A stretch of DNA of 64,000 nucleotides, from positions 248,001 through 312,000 of the forward strand of contig NZ_JBNYXW010000001.1 of NCBI RefSeq assembly GCF_051380875.1, in the 5' to 3' direction. The stretch is from Janthinobacterium sp051380875 (GTDB lineage: Bacteria; Pseudomonadota; Gammaproteobacteria; Burkholderiales; Burkholderiaceae_D). The notes under the pieces are model-generated. The model was given only the letters and a program-made list of their open reading frames with translations. It was not told where the DNA came from and made no database searches. Each line of letters begins with the position of its first letter. Position 1 is the stretch's first letter. Both the position numbers and the translations under genes were made by a program. Below are positions 34,291 to 43,400 of this stretch, in pieces.

Positions 34291-35673
34291 ATGATTGATA
34301 TAATGGCAAGTGCAGCCGTGGCTGCGGATGCAAATCAGACAGAGCAAGAGCATCACGATTCTTTGCAGGCGCATTTCCAGCCGAATATCTCGGCCGATGA
34401 AATCGAGCAAGTGTTTCATTTGAAGCGGGCGCAGCCCTTGCTGCAAGTGTTTACGGCCCTGTTTCACGGCGGTTTCGATGGCGTACTGGTGCGTCTCTTG
34501 GTGTTGCGCGAGCTGGCGGCCGATGCGGCCACCTCGGCCTACACGCGCGCCGATATCAACACCAAGCTGGCGTATCTGTTGCCGGAAAGCCTGGAAACGG
34601 TCTTGCTGCGCTTGCGCTCGAACCAGTTGCTGGCCTGGGACGCGCAGCAGGGCGTGTACCGCGTCACGCCCATGGCGCGCAACGTGCTGTCGGCCATCGA
34701 CAGCTTGCTGGGCCTGGGCCAGACGGAAGACGAGGCTGAAATGGGCTTCCTGCTGTCGCAGGTGGCGGGTGCGCAAGCCGTCGGTGGCGTATCGGTGGAG
34801 CAACTCCAGCATCTGTTGGGCCGCCTGGTGGACTTGACGGAGGAATTCTCCGACGCCATCGCCTCCGGTTCCGAATTCCGTTTGCGCACGGCGCAATCGA
34901 AATGGAATATGGCTTGCGACTGGGTCGAGAAGGGCTCCGAGATTCTCGTGGCGATTACCTCCGATGAAAACGCGGACAGCGCCACGCACAGGGCGGCGCA
35001 GGCGATTGGCCGCGCACAAAGTAAATTGTTGAATATGCAAGGCATGTTTTCGCGCGCACTGAACCAGATCGAGCGCCAGCGCGTGCATCTGGGGCAGTCG
35101 GGCCTGTCGACGACCGATATCAAGCGCTGGCTGCTGCTGCATGAAGACCTGGCCAGCCTGGCCGAGGGCGCCATCGACCAGCCTGTCGTGCCGCTGTTTT
35201 CCACGCCGGCCGAGATGATCGACGTGGCCGAGACGGAATTGCTGTCCGAGCGGGCGCCTGGCGTGGCCAACACGGGCTTGCCCAGCGGCGAGGACGCGCC
35301 CACCACCATCAGCGACGGCCCCGCCATGCAACTGGAACTGGACGATCTGCTGGCGCGCCTGTCGAACTTCGCCAGCCTGGGCAATTTCCCCAGCATCGGC
35401 GAAGAAGGACCCAAAAGCGTGCCGGTGCAGGATTCATTGCTGCCGGCCAGCTTTGCCGTGGCCTCGTACCGCGCCTCCATGCTGCCGCTGCTGGGCGATG
35501 TATCCGAAGCGAGTTTGCAGGGTTCGACGGCCGAACTGGCCCGTTTGCCGATTACCTTTACACCGACCGACGAGATGGTCCTGTTGACCGACCCCCACGT
35601 GGCGGCCATGTCGATCGCCTCGCTTTCACTGAATGTCTCACTTGATTTAGATGGCGCCACCTTTGATGAATGA
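34291..35673 (+). CDS. Condensin-like kleisin subunit, MksF/JetA-like
   Basis: This is a 460-aa protein and the first gene of a three-gene SMC operon. The N-terminal 130 residues are helical with a winged-helix look (LLVLRELAADAATS, INTKLAYLLPESLETVLLRLRS, YRVTPMARNVLSAI). The middle (about 180-300) is long amphipathic helix (SKLLNMQGMFSRALNQIERQ). The C-terminal third is acidic and loop-rich, ending in a beta-rich segment. That layout, winged helix then helical bundle and linker, fits the MukF/MksF kleisin class that closes an SMC dimer into a ring. I cannot see a diagnostic motif, so the name rests on order (F-E-B), size and partner genes. It overlaps the next gene. Confidence 0.7.
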   Translation: MIDIMASAAVAADANQTEQEHHDSLQAHFQPNISADEIEQVFHLKRAQPLLQVFTALFHGGFDGVLVRLLVLRELAADAATSAYTRADINTKLAYLLPESLETVLLRLRSNQLLAWDAQQGVYRVTPMARNVLSAIDSLLGLGQTEDEAEMGFLLSQVAGAQAVGGVSVEQLQHLLGRLVDLTEEFSDAIASGSEFRLRTAQSKWNMACDWVEKGSEILVAITSDENADSATHRAAQAIGRAQSKLLNMQGMFSRALNQIERQRVHLGQSGLSTTDIKRWLLLHEDLASLAEGAIDQPVVPLFSTPAEMIDVAETELLSERAPGVANTGLPSGEDAPTTISDGPAMQLELDDLLARLSNFASLGNFPSIGEEGPKSVPVQDSLLPASFAVASYRASMLPLLGDVSEASLQGSTAELARLPITFTPTDEMVLLTDPHVAAMSIASLSLNVSLDLDGATFDE

Positions 35674-36400
35674 CGATTCCCAAATCCTGATTGCGCGCCT
35701 GCTCACGCATCAAACCCTGCGCCGCGACGACAAGCTGGTCAAGCGCGTGCTGTCGGACGAGCTGTTCCGCGCCGAGATCGATGCCCGCCTGCTGGCCTGC
35801 GGCCTGAAACTGCTCGACAACGTGTATGCCGACCATGTGACCCTGGCCCTGACGCGCGCCATCGAGCCGAAGATCTTCGGCGCGCGCGACGTGTGGCAAA
35901 ACAATAACTTTGGCCTGGCCCGCGATGGCGTGGCCCTGCTGGTGGTGCTGTGGGCGCAGATCATCCTGCCCAAGCGTGAACGCCAGGAAACGCACCAGCA
36001 TGCGGATGATGATCAAAATGACATGTTCGGCACGGAAAAGCCGCTGCCGCGCGCGGAAGACGCATCGATCGGTATTTCCTACAAGGCGCTGCTGTCGGAC
36101 TTCGGCGACAAGCTGGGCAAGAAGACGCGCATGGACATGAACCTGGGCACCCTGGCCAAGCTGGGCTTCATCGAGCGGCGCGGCGACTTTATCGTCGAAG
36201 GCCCCTTGCTCGACCTGATGATGGATACCGACGTCTTGAAAGAGCGCATCATCAACGGCGCCCTGGCCGACGTGTTCAAGCGCGCGCCGGCGCGTCTGGT
36301 GGCGGTCAGCGATGATCCACTGCTCGACGCCGACCTGTCCGTCGATATTGACGATCTGCCCGATGCCAGCGACGAGCCGTCGCCTGACCTTCCTCACTGA
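35666..36400 (+). CDS. Condensin-like winged-helix subunit, MksE/JetB-like
   Basis: This is a 244-aa protein if started at ATG 35666 (ATGAATGA overlap with the previous stop) or 249 aa from ATG 35651. It has two winged-helix-like parts: LIARLLTHQTLRRDDKLVKR through LLACGLKLLDN, and later ISYKALLSDFGDKLGKKTR with LAKLGFIERRGDFIVEGPLL. The C-terminal tail is acidic (about 20 of the last 40 residues are D/E/S). This tandem winged-helix form and the size are those of MukE/MksE/JetB proteins, which bind the kleisin. It lies between the kleisin and the ATPase, with an 8-bp gap to the latter, as in mksFEB operons. Confidence 0.75.
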   Translation: MNDDSQILIARLLTHQTLRRDDKLVKRVLSDELFRAEIDARLLACGLKLLDNVYADHVTLALTRAIEPKIFGARDVWQNNNFGLARDGVALLVVLWAQIILPKRERQETHQHADDDQNDMFGTEKPLPRAEDASIGISYKALLSDFGDKLGKKTRMDMNLGTLAKLGFIERRGDFIVEGPLLDLMMDTDVLKERIINGALADVFKRAPARLVAVSDDPLLDADLSVDIDDLPDASDEPSPDLPH

Positions 36401-36408
36401 AAGCGCCC

Positions 36409-39234
36409 ATGTTTCATATCAAATCACTTGAACTGGTGCACTGGGATTACTGGCAGCGCATCAAGAATATTCCGCTCGACGCGAAGATCATCACCATCGC
36501 GGGGCAGAACGGCTCGGGCAAGACCACCTTGCTCGACGCGCTGCGCACCCTGTTCGGCCTCGATTGCTCGATGGGGCGCACGTACAAGCACTATGCGCGC
36601 CACTCGGGCCAGCAGACGGCCTGGCTGCGCGCCGTGGTCGACAACAAGAATGTGGGCAAGCAACTGTCGAACCGCCCGTTCCGCAGTTCCGGCTTCTTCA
36701 GCGACGATGAAGTGACCTTGTTTTGCCAGATCCAGAAAAACGGCGGCGACTGGAAGCGCCAGTATCTGATGCGCCCAGGCAATGTGCAGATCGAGGACAT
36801 CACCGACGCCAACGACTGGCTGGGTGTGGAGAATTACCGCAAGCGCCTGGCCAATGCGGGCCTGTCGCCGGCCATGTCGAAAGTGCTGGCGCTGGAGCAG
36901 GGCGAGACGGACAAATTGTGCGAATACGCGCCGCGCCAGCTGCTCGACCTGGTATTCCAGGTGTTTGGCGACAAGGAAGTGCTGGATGCCTACGATGAAG
37001 CCAAGCGCCACCAGCGCGATACGGAAGTGGAGCTGAAACGGTTTGAGACGGAACTGGAAGCGTCGAAAACCAATCTGGAAGGCTTGCGCCTGCGCGTGGC
37101 CAATTACCATCAGTGGGAAGGCTTGCACAAGGAACGCCGCAACCTGCTCGAAGAAGTGCTGCCCAGCTTGCAGTACCACGAGGCGCGCGAAAAAGCCGCC
37201 ACCGCCAGCCGGCAATTGCGCGATGCGCGCAAACCGATGGCGCAGGCGGACCAGCAGCTGACCGATAAGCGCAATGCGCTGGCGGCGCAGGCGAAGGCCC
37301 TGTCCGACGCGCAGATGAACGAAACCTTGCTGGAGCAGGAATCGATAGTCTTGCAGAGCCGTTTGTCCCTGATCAATACCAAACTGAAACCGCTGGACAG
37401 CTTGCTGGAACAGAAAGAGCGCCTGCACAAGCTGGCGGCGGACTCGGGCAGCGACATCGCCGAAGTGGCGGCGCAGCTGGAACAGAAGGAAGCGGCCTTG
37501 CTGCAACAGCGCCAGCAGCGCGACGCGCTGTCGGCGCGCATCGCGGGCGAGCAGGCAACCATTGCCGCGCTGCAAGGCAAGACGGCCATGCCGGAACCGG
37601 ACAATGTGCGCGGCATGCGCCGTGCGCTGCGCGACGCGGGGATTTCCCACGCCATGCTGTCCGATATCGTCGAAGTAACGGATAGCCGCTGGCAGGGCGC
37701 CGTCGAAGGCGTGCTGGGCGGCTACGCCTCGGTGGTCTTGCTCGATAAAGCCAAGGACGCGGCTGCCGCCTATCGTTTGGCCGAAAAAGAACGCTATCGC
37801 CACTTCATCGTGCCCGATTTGGTCACGGCTCCGACCGCGCAAGACGAAAGCCTGCTGGCGGTGGTGAAATTTTCCGCGCCCGTACCAAGCTGGCTGATCG
37901 AGCAGTTGTCGCGTATCGCGCGTGTCGATTCCGTCGAAGCGGGCTTTAAACTGGGCAACCACGAAGAGTGGATCACGCCCGAGGCGTATCACCGCGAACG
38001 CCGTGGCGGACGCTCGCTGTTCGTCGAAGCGTCGCGCTACCGCTTTGGCCAGGCTGGCCGCAGCGGCCGCCTGGAAGCGCTGCTGCGTTCCTTGCCGGGC
38101 CTGGAAGGCCAGGAAGACACCCTGACCCTGGCGATCTCGAAACTGGCGGCGGAAGTGGGCGCCCTGAAGGCGCGCATCGCCGGCGTCGACGCGGCCAAGG
38201 AACTGAGTGCGCGCCAGGAAGAATTTGCCGAAGCGCTGCGCAACTCGAAGCCCTTGAAGGAAGACCGGCTGGAAGTGGGCGGGCGTCTGGGCGAGCTGCA
38301 AAACCTGACCAAGAACGCCACCGTGGCGCGCACGCGCGCCGATACCGTGTGGCAAAACGCACGCCTGGCCTTGTCCGAAGCGGAAGCCGGTTCGCGCCTG
38401 GGCTACAAGAAGCAGATCGAGCAGCGCGCCGAGCACGCGCGCGCCATGCTGGCCTTGCGCCATGCGTGGCGCCACCTGCCGAAGAGCTGGCGCCGGCCAG
38501 CGCGCCGCACGGCCCTGGTGGCCGAGCACCAGAATGCGCACCAGGTCGACCTGCGCGTGGCCAGCCTGCAAAGCAGCCTGGCGCGCGACGACTGGGAACT
38601 CGACGCCACCGTCATCGACCAGCACCACCGCCTGTCGGACCAGCTACATGGCCGCCAGTCGGAAACGGACGAGCGCCGCTACCAGAATAACCGCGCCATC
38701 GAAGCGACGGGCAATGCCCGTGGCGCCTACATGGAACGCTTGCGCTACACCATCAAGACCTACAGCAAGAACATCAAGGAACTGGGCGAACTGGCCGGCA
38801 TCGAAGTGCATGCCGACCCCGTGCGCCTGGAAAACGATGACGTGCAACTGTCGCAGGCGGGCCTGCACGTGCGCTTCAAGTTCGACGGCAAGGGCATCAT
38901 CGGCATGAACGATGGCGAAGCGTCGGGCGGCCAGCAGGTGATGAAGTCACTGGTGTTGCTGATCGGCTTGTTGAAATCGGAAGATGGTTCCGGCGGCTTC
39001 GTCTTCATCGACGAACCGTTTGCCCACCTGGATATCCGCAACATCCAGCTGGTCGGCGAGTTCCTGAAAAACACGCAGGCGCAATACCTGATGACGACGC
39101 CGTTGACGCACAACACGGATGTCTACGATCCATCGGAGCTTACTTTGATCACCAGCAAAAAAAAGAAGGATACGCAATGGGCGCAGCCGATCTTCGTGCT
39201 GCAGCGGCGCGTGGAAGCCGCCAAAGTGGGGTGA
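36409..39234 (+). CDS. SMC-like ATPase, MksB/JetC-like, 941 aa
   Basis: The ATPase head is split between the two ends. The Walker A is IAGQNGSGKTTLLDAL (residues about 31-46). The signature ASGGQQVMKSLVLL and the Walker B FVFIDEPFAHLD are in the last 100 residues. Two coiled-coil arms (about 190-400 and 570-780, rich in E/K/Q/A heptads) flank a central hinge-like domain with GISHAMLSDIVEVTDSRWQG and VEGVLGGYASVVLLDKAKDA. The order head-coil-hinge-coil-head is SMC architecture. At 941 aa the arms are much shorter than in MukB (about 1486 aa) and nearer to MksB. It would form a dimer that entraps DNA with the upstream F and E subunits. RecN or SbcC are unlikely because of the hinge and partner genes. 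Confidence 0.85.
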   Translation: MFHIKSLELVHWDYWQRIKNIPLDAKIITIAGQNGSGKTTLLDALRTLFGLDCSMGRTYKHYARHSGQQTAWLRAVVDNKNVGKQLSNRPFRSSGFFSDDEVTLFCQIQKNGGDWKRQYLMRPGNVQIEDITDANDWLGVENYRKRLANAGLSPAMSKVLALEQGETDKLCEYAPRQLLDLVFQVFGDKEVLDAYDEAKRHQRDTEVELKRFETELEASKTNLEGLRLRVANYHQWEGLHKERRNLLEEVLPSLQYHEAREKAATASRQLRDARKPMAQADQQLTDKRNALAAQAKALSDAQMNETLLEQESIVLQSRLSLINTKLKPLDSLLEQKERLHKLAADSGSDIAEVAAQLEQKEAALLQQRQQRDALSARIAGEQATIAALQGKTAMPEPDNVRGMRRALRDAGISHAMLSDIVEVTDSRWQGAVEGVLGGYASVVLLDKAKDAAAAYRLAEKERYRHFIVPDLVTAPTAQDESLLAVVKFSAPVPSWLIEQLSRIARVDSVEAGFKLGNHEEWITPEAYHRERRGGRSLFVEASRYRFGQAGRSGRLEALLRSLPGLEGQEDTLTLAISKLAAEVGALKARIAGVDAAKELSARQEEFAEALRNSKPLKEDRLEVGGRLGELQNLTKNATVARTRADTVWQNARLALSEAEAGSRLGYKKQIEQRAEHARAMLALRHAWRHLPKSWRRPARRTALVAEHQNAHQVDLRVASLQSSLARDDWELDATVIDQHHRLSDQLHGRQSETDERRYQNNRAIEATGNARGAYMERLRYTIKTYSKNIKELGELAGIEVHADPVRLENDDVQLSQAGLHVRFKFDGKGIIGMNDGEASGGQQVMKSLVLLIGLLKSEDGSGGFVFIDEPFAHLDIRNIQLVGEFLKNTQAQYLMTTPLTHNTDVYDPSELTLITSKKKKDTQWAQPIFVLQRRVEAAKVG

Positions 39235-39238
39235 TGGC

Positions 39239-39751
39239 TTAGGCTTGCAAAGTCTTGTTGCGCTGGCGCCAGCGCAGCAGGCCCCAGGCGTACATGGCGT
39301 AGTAGCCGATGACCAGGCCGTAGGCGGCCATGGTTAGCGCGCTCTGGCCGAACGGCGGCGGCGGCACGGGCACGTCCAGGCGCGTGTTCAGGTAGATTTC
39401 CATGCCACGGTACAGCAGGCGGGCGATGAACAGCATCGTGATGGCCAGGCCCAGGTAGCGGTGCTGGGTAAAGAAAAATTCCTTGCCGACGTGCTCGAAG
39501 CGCGTCAGCTTCAAGCCCAGCACGCCCAGCCAGCCGCCCGCCAGCGCACCCGCGCCCAGGCTGGACAGGGGCAAGAGTTCGAATTTCGTCGTCGTCGCCA
39601 GAAACAGCAGCAGCACGGGAAACGCGATCGCCACCGTCCAGTGGCGCCACAGCTGCGACTTTTGCCGCGCCACCAGTTTCTTCAGGCGCGAATAGATGCG
39701 CCAGACCAGCAGCGGGACCAGGAACAGCAGGGCGAGGGTGGTGGTTTCCAT
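39239..39751 (-). CDS. Four-helix inner-membrane protein, possibly CcdC/DUF1453-like
   Basis: This is a 170-aa protein from ATG 39751. The open frame runs on to 39964, but the upstream part is not membrane-like and crosses a gap. Hydrophobic segments lie at about residues 3-18, 38-55, 60-80, 95-115 and 135-155. The loop VWRIYSRLKKLVARQKSQLW and the FEHVGKEFFFTQHRYLG region resemble CcdC-like (DUF1453) proteins, but I am not certain. It is convergent with the SMC gene, with a 4-bp gap between stop codons. Confidence 0.7.
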   Translation of the reverse strand: METTTLALLFLVPLLVWRIYSRLKKLVARQKSQLWRHWTVAIAFPVLLLFLATTTKFELLPLSSLGAGALAGGWLGVLGLKLTRFEHVGKEFFFTQHRYLGLAITMLFIARLLYRGMEIYLNTRLDVPVPPPPFGQSALTMAAYGLVIGYYAMYAWGLLRWRQRNKTLQA

Positions 39752-39962
39752 GTATGCATTCGGGTACGGGTAAAACAGCGATTGTAAGCCAGAAGGGGAA
39801 TCGGGCGAAGCTTGTCCAATGGTAAAAGTTGCTGGCGCGTCGATGCGCCCGCCACCCTGGTGTGGGCCGAAGCGCAGGATGGCTGCCAAATAAAGACAGG
39901 GCACAAGGGCAGCGGCGCGCATCTCGTGGTATGGTCTTCCTTTGTCTGCAGGGAGGCCAGCC

Positions 39963-40127
39963 ATGTCAATGTTTGCCGTCGATGCCCACCGCGCGCCCGA
40001 TCCGGCGCCTGCCGATGAACCGATGCCGGCGCCGGAGCACGAGCCGCAACAGGCGCCGGGCCACCACCCGGGGCCAGAGCACCCGGTGCAGCAGGACGAT
40101 CCCGTGCCGCACCCGCACCCCAGTTAA
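39963..40127 (+). CDS. Small Pro/His/Asp-rich protein, 54 aa
   Basis: GGGAGG at 39951-39956 sits six bases before ATG 39963. The peptide is almost entirely Pro, Glu, Asp, His and Ala (for example PAPEHEPQQAPGHHPGPEHP) and ends DPVPHPHPS. No fold is expected. Similar short Pro-rich peptides are common as orphans in this bacterial order. Metal binding by the His residues is possible. It precedes another small gene by 24 bp and is probably co-transcribed with it. Confidence 0.6.
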   Translation: MSMFAVDAHRAPDPAPADEPMPAPEHEPQQAPGHHPGPEHPVQQDDPVPHPHPS

Positions 40128-40151
40128 TCTCGTCAAGAAAGGCTGTTTCAG

Positions 40152-40391
40152 ATGGCAATTGTCAAGGAAGTCTACACCCGCAAAGTCAGCGGTGACTCGT
40201 TCGACTATGAACTCGATTACACGCCCGGCAGCGACGTGGCCTGGATAGCGCGCGTGTACCACGATGGCGTGCTGAAAGGCTCGCCGCACGGCGCGCTGAC
40301 GGCCAATGTGCTGTCCGGCCCGGCGCTGGAGCAATACCTGCGCGCCTATGTGGAAGGCATGATCGAGCGGGGCATCGACGTCGCCGAATAA
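40152..40391 (+). CDS. Small conserved-looking protein, 79 aa
   Basis: ATG 40152 has a usable ribosome site (AAGAAAGG) upstream. It encodes a compact, probably beta-rich cytoplasmic protein: VSGDSFDYELDYTPGSDVAW, RVYHDGVLKGSPHG and LEQYLRAYVEGMIERGIDVAE. No domain is recognised. It ends 22 bp before a strong hairpin terminator shared with tamB, which closes this small two-gene unit. Confidence 0.7.
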   Translation: MAIVKEVYTRKVSGDSFDYELDYTPGSDVAWIARVYHDGVLKGSPHGALTANVLSGPALEQYLRAYVEGMIERGIDVAE

Positions 40392-40412
40392 GGTTTGCGG
40401 CAGATCAAACAG

Positions 40413-40434
40413 AAAGGGCGCCGAGGCGCCCTTT
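40413..40434. terminator. Bidirectional terminator between the 79-aa gene and tamB
   Basis: AAAGGGCGCC (40413-40422) and GGCGCCCTTT (40425-40434) are perfectly complementary, so in RNA the outer nine pairs form a stem with a tetraloop. T-rich tails exist on both strands (CTTTGTT on plus, the AAA run on minus). The genes on either side are convergent. Confidence 0.85.
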
Positions 40435-40457
40435 GTTGCTGCTGAGGTGTTATACCG

Positions 40458-43400
40458 TCAGTCAAACGCCCACGTGTACAGCACGTCCAGCGCATTATTC
40501 GTGCCCGTCTGGAACTGCAAGGTGATGCGGCGGTTCAGCTTGTAGCGCAGCTTGACCAGGCTCGTCGCCGTGCTGGTGCCTTGCTCGAACGTCAGGTAGG
40601 CGCGCGACGAGAGCCGCTTGCCGACGGTGACGACCGTGCTTTCCAGTCCTTGCGCCTGCGACAATCCCACTTCATCGAGGCCCAGCGAGCTGGCCAGCTT
40701 GCCTTGCAGGCCGCCACCGGAGCCGCCGAAGAGGGCGCCTGCAGCGGTCGTCAAGAGGGCCATTTCATCGCCGGCCGCCGATTCCGCGCCGTGGCCCAGG
40801 ATCAGCCAGGCCAGCTTGTCGCTGTCCGAGACGCTCGGCGTGGAGACCAGCTTGGCCGTCGGCGCCTGGGCCGTGCCGCGTACTTCCACGCCCGCTTCCA
40901 CATTCGTTTCCGACAGCGCTTCGCCTTCCGGGCGCTTGCGCACGGCCAGGATGTTCAGGGCCGGGTTGTCGTAGGCGCCCGTGAAGTTGATCAAGCCCCG
41001 CTCGATGGCCAGTTTTTGCCCATACGCCGCATACAGGCCGTTGACGACACGGATGCTGCCCGACACGCGCGGCGCGGTGCGGTTGATGACGCGCGCGCGC
41101 ACATTGCCCGCCAGGTCGGCATCGAGCCCCATGCCGCGCAGGTGGAAGTTATTGCCCAGGTCAAATTCGAGGTCGATATTGAGGGGCAGCGACGGCGCTT
41201 CCTTGCTGCCTTTGACTTCCTTGCCCAGCACCACCACGTCATTGCTTTGCGTGGGCGTATCTTGCGGCGCCAGTTCGATCAGCGCGCGGTTGGCCTTGAA
41301 CTTGCCTTCGAAGCTGAAACGCTTGTCGTTGCGCACCAGCGTGCTGTTACCTGACAGAATCAAGGTGCGGTCCGGGCGCGACAGCGCCTGCAGGCGGTCG
41401 GCCATCAATTTCAGCTCCAGGCTCGCTTCGCCATTCGCAAAGCGCACCCAGCCATCTGCCTGTACCTTGCCGTCGCCGCCGTCAAAGCTCAGGCGCTGCA
41501 ATTGCAATTGATCGCCGGCCAGCCTGGCTTGCAGCACGCCATTGCGCAATTTCAAACCCTGGTCGGCCCAGTTCACCAGTAGCTTGCTGCCGTTGATGTC
41601 GCCATTCAATTGCGGCGCGCCGATGGTGCCGCTGCCGGCCAGCGCGATTTTCAGGGCGCCGCCCAGCTCCAGGCCCGGCTGGCCCGTCAGCGGCGCCAGC
41701 CACGCCAGCGAGTCGATGCTGGTGGTGCCCGTCAGGGAGAGGGCGCTGTCGTTGCTGATGCGCCCGCCCAACATTTGCACGGTGGCATTGATATCGCTTT
41801 GGCCCGCGCGCGCGCCGTCGAGTTTCACTTGCAGGCGCAGTTGCTGGTTGGCCACGTCGACGCGTGCGTCAAAGGTGCGCAGGCCCAGCGCCAGAGGCTG
41901 ATCCACGCCCACCGTCACGTCGCCTTTTTCGCGGTAGATGTGCAGCATGCCAGCCAAAGAGGGCGCTTTGGGGTCTTTCTGTTTGGCTGTCGGCATTTGT
42001 ATATCGAGCGACCATTGCGCGCCCAGCGTCAGGTCGCTGCGCGCATTGGCTTGCAGCGCGGGAATGACTTGCGCCAGGTAGGTCAGCGCCACGCCGGCCG
42101 CCTGGCCGGAACTGGTCCAGCGCGGGCCGTTCTTGGCCAGGCTTTGCATGCTGATGCTGCCTGCCGGCAATTTGATCACGGTATTGCCCACGCTGATCTG
42201 TTCAGGCTGGCCCAGGCCCGCCACGCCGCTGCCGGCCGGCCCCGCCACCTTGACGGGCACGGGCGCTTGCAGCACCAAAGCATAGCGGCCCTTGTTTTGC
42301 AGGCTGTCGATGCTGCCCGTCCAGCTGGCGCCGCTCTGGCTGCCTCTGACTTGCACGGTGGCATCGAAATCGTCATTGCGCGCCGCCAGGCTCAAAGTAT
42401 GGCTGCCGCGCGTGCCCGTGGTGTTCAGGCGGGCGCTGGCCAGCTTGAAAGTGGGCGTGCTGTAGCCCGTGATTTCCAGGTTGCTGACCATGGGGTCGAG
42501 CGCGCCCTGTCCGGCGCCCACGCTGGCCGTGCCTTTGACGGCCTTCAATTGCTGGTCGCCAAAGAAAGTCAGGTCACGGCCATCGAGGCTCAGTTGTGCG
42601 GCCGGTGCTTCCATCTTGCCGCTCACGGAACCGGATGCATGCAGCACGCCGGCGTAGCCGGGGCCGAGAGTCGACAGTTGCGGTGCATCAAGTTTCCACG
42701 TCAGCGTGTCGGTGGCGCCGCCCAGCGCGCCTTTGGCCTGCAGGCTGTTCGGCCCCAGGCGCAGGTCCGCATCCACACTGTCGACCCGTTTCGCATTCGC
42801 CGACAGCTTGGCGTATCCGGCCAGCGGGGCGTTTTGCAGCGTCGATTCGCGCAAGGCCAGATTCAGCGCCACTTGCCAGTTGCTGGTCAGGCGGCCGTTG
42901 CCGTTGAAATCGGCGTTGACGTTACCGTTGGGCAATGCCGCGCCAAAGGCGGACGGGTTGATCTTTTGCAAGGAACCCGTCATCTTCAGTTCCGCTTCCT
43001 GCTTCGGCCCCGTCAAGCCCACTTCGCCGCTGGCGTGAATGGCGCTGTCCGGCGCGGGGCGCTTGCCGCTGGCAAGGCCCAATCCTTTCGCATCGGCGAC
43101 AAATGTCGTGCGCGGCTGTTGCATGCTGCCTTGCACGACGCCGTTGGCCAGCACAGTGCCCAGCAAGTCGCTCTTCAGGGCCGAGAGTTGCCGCGCATCG
43201 ACATTCCAGTGCAGCTTTTCGCCGGCGCCGCCAAAGTTGCCCTTGGCCGTCAGGTTATTCTTGCCCAGCGCCAACTGCACGTCGATTGCGCTGAAGTGCG
43301 CCGCATCGGCCGTCAGCTTGCCCTTGCCCGACAAGGGCTGGTCGAGCAGCTTGCTGGGGCGCACGGTGAAGTCTGCGTTGGCCAGCCATTGCGGCGCCTG

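Noticed and set aside
34291..39234. Complete Wadjet (JetABCD) defence system
   Set aside because: No JetD-like gene follows; 39239-39751 encodes a membrane protein on the other strand.
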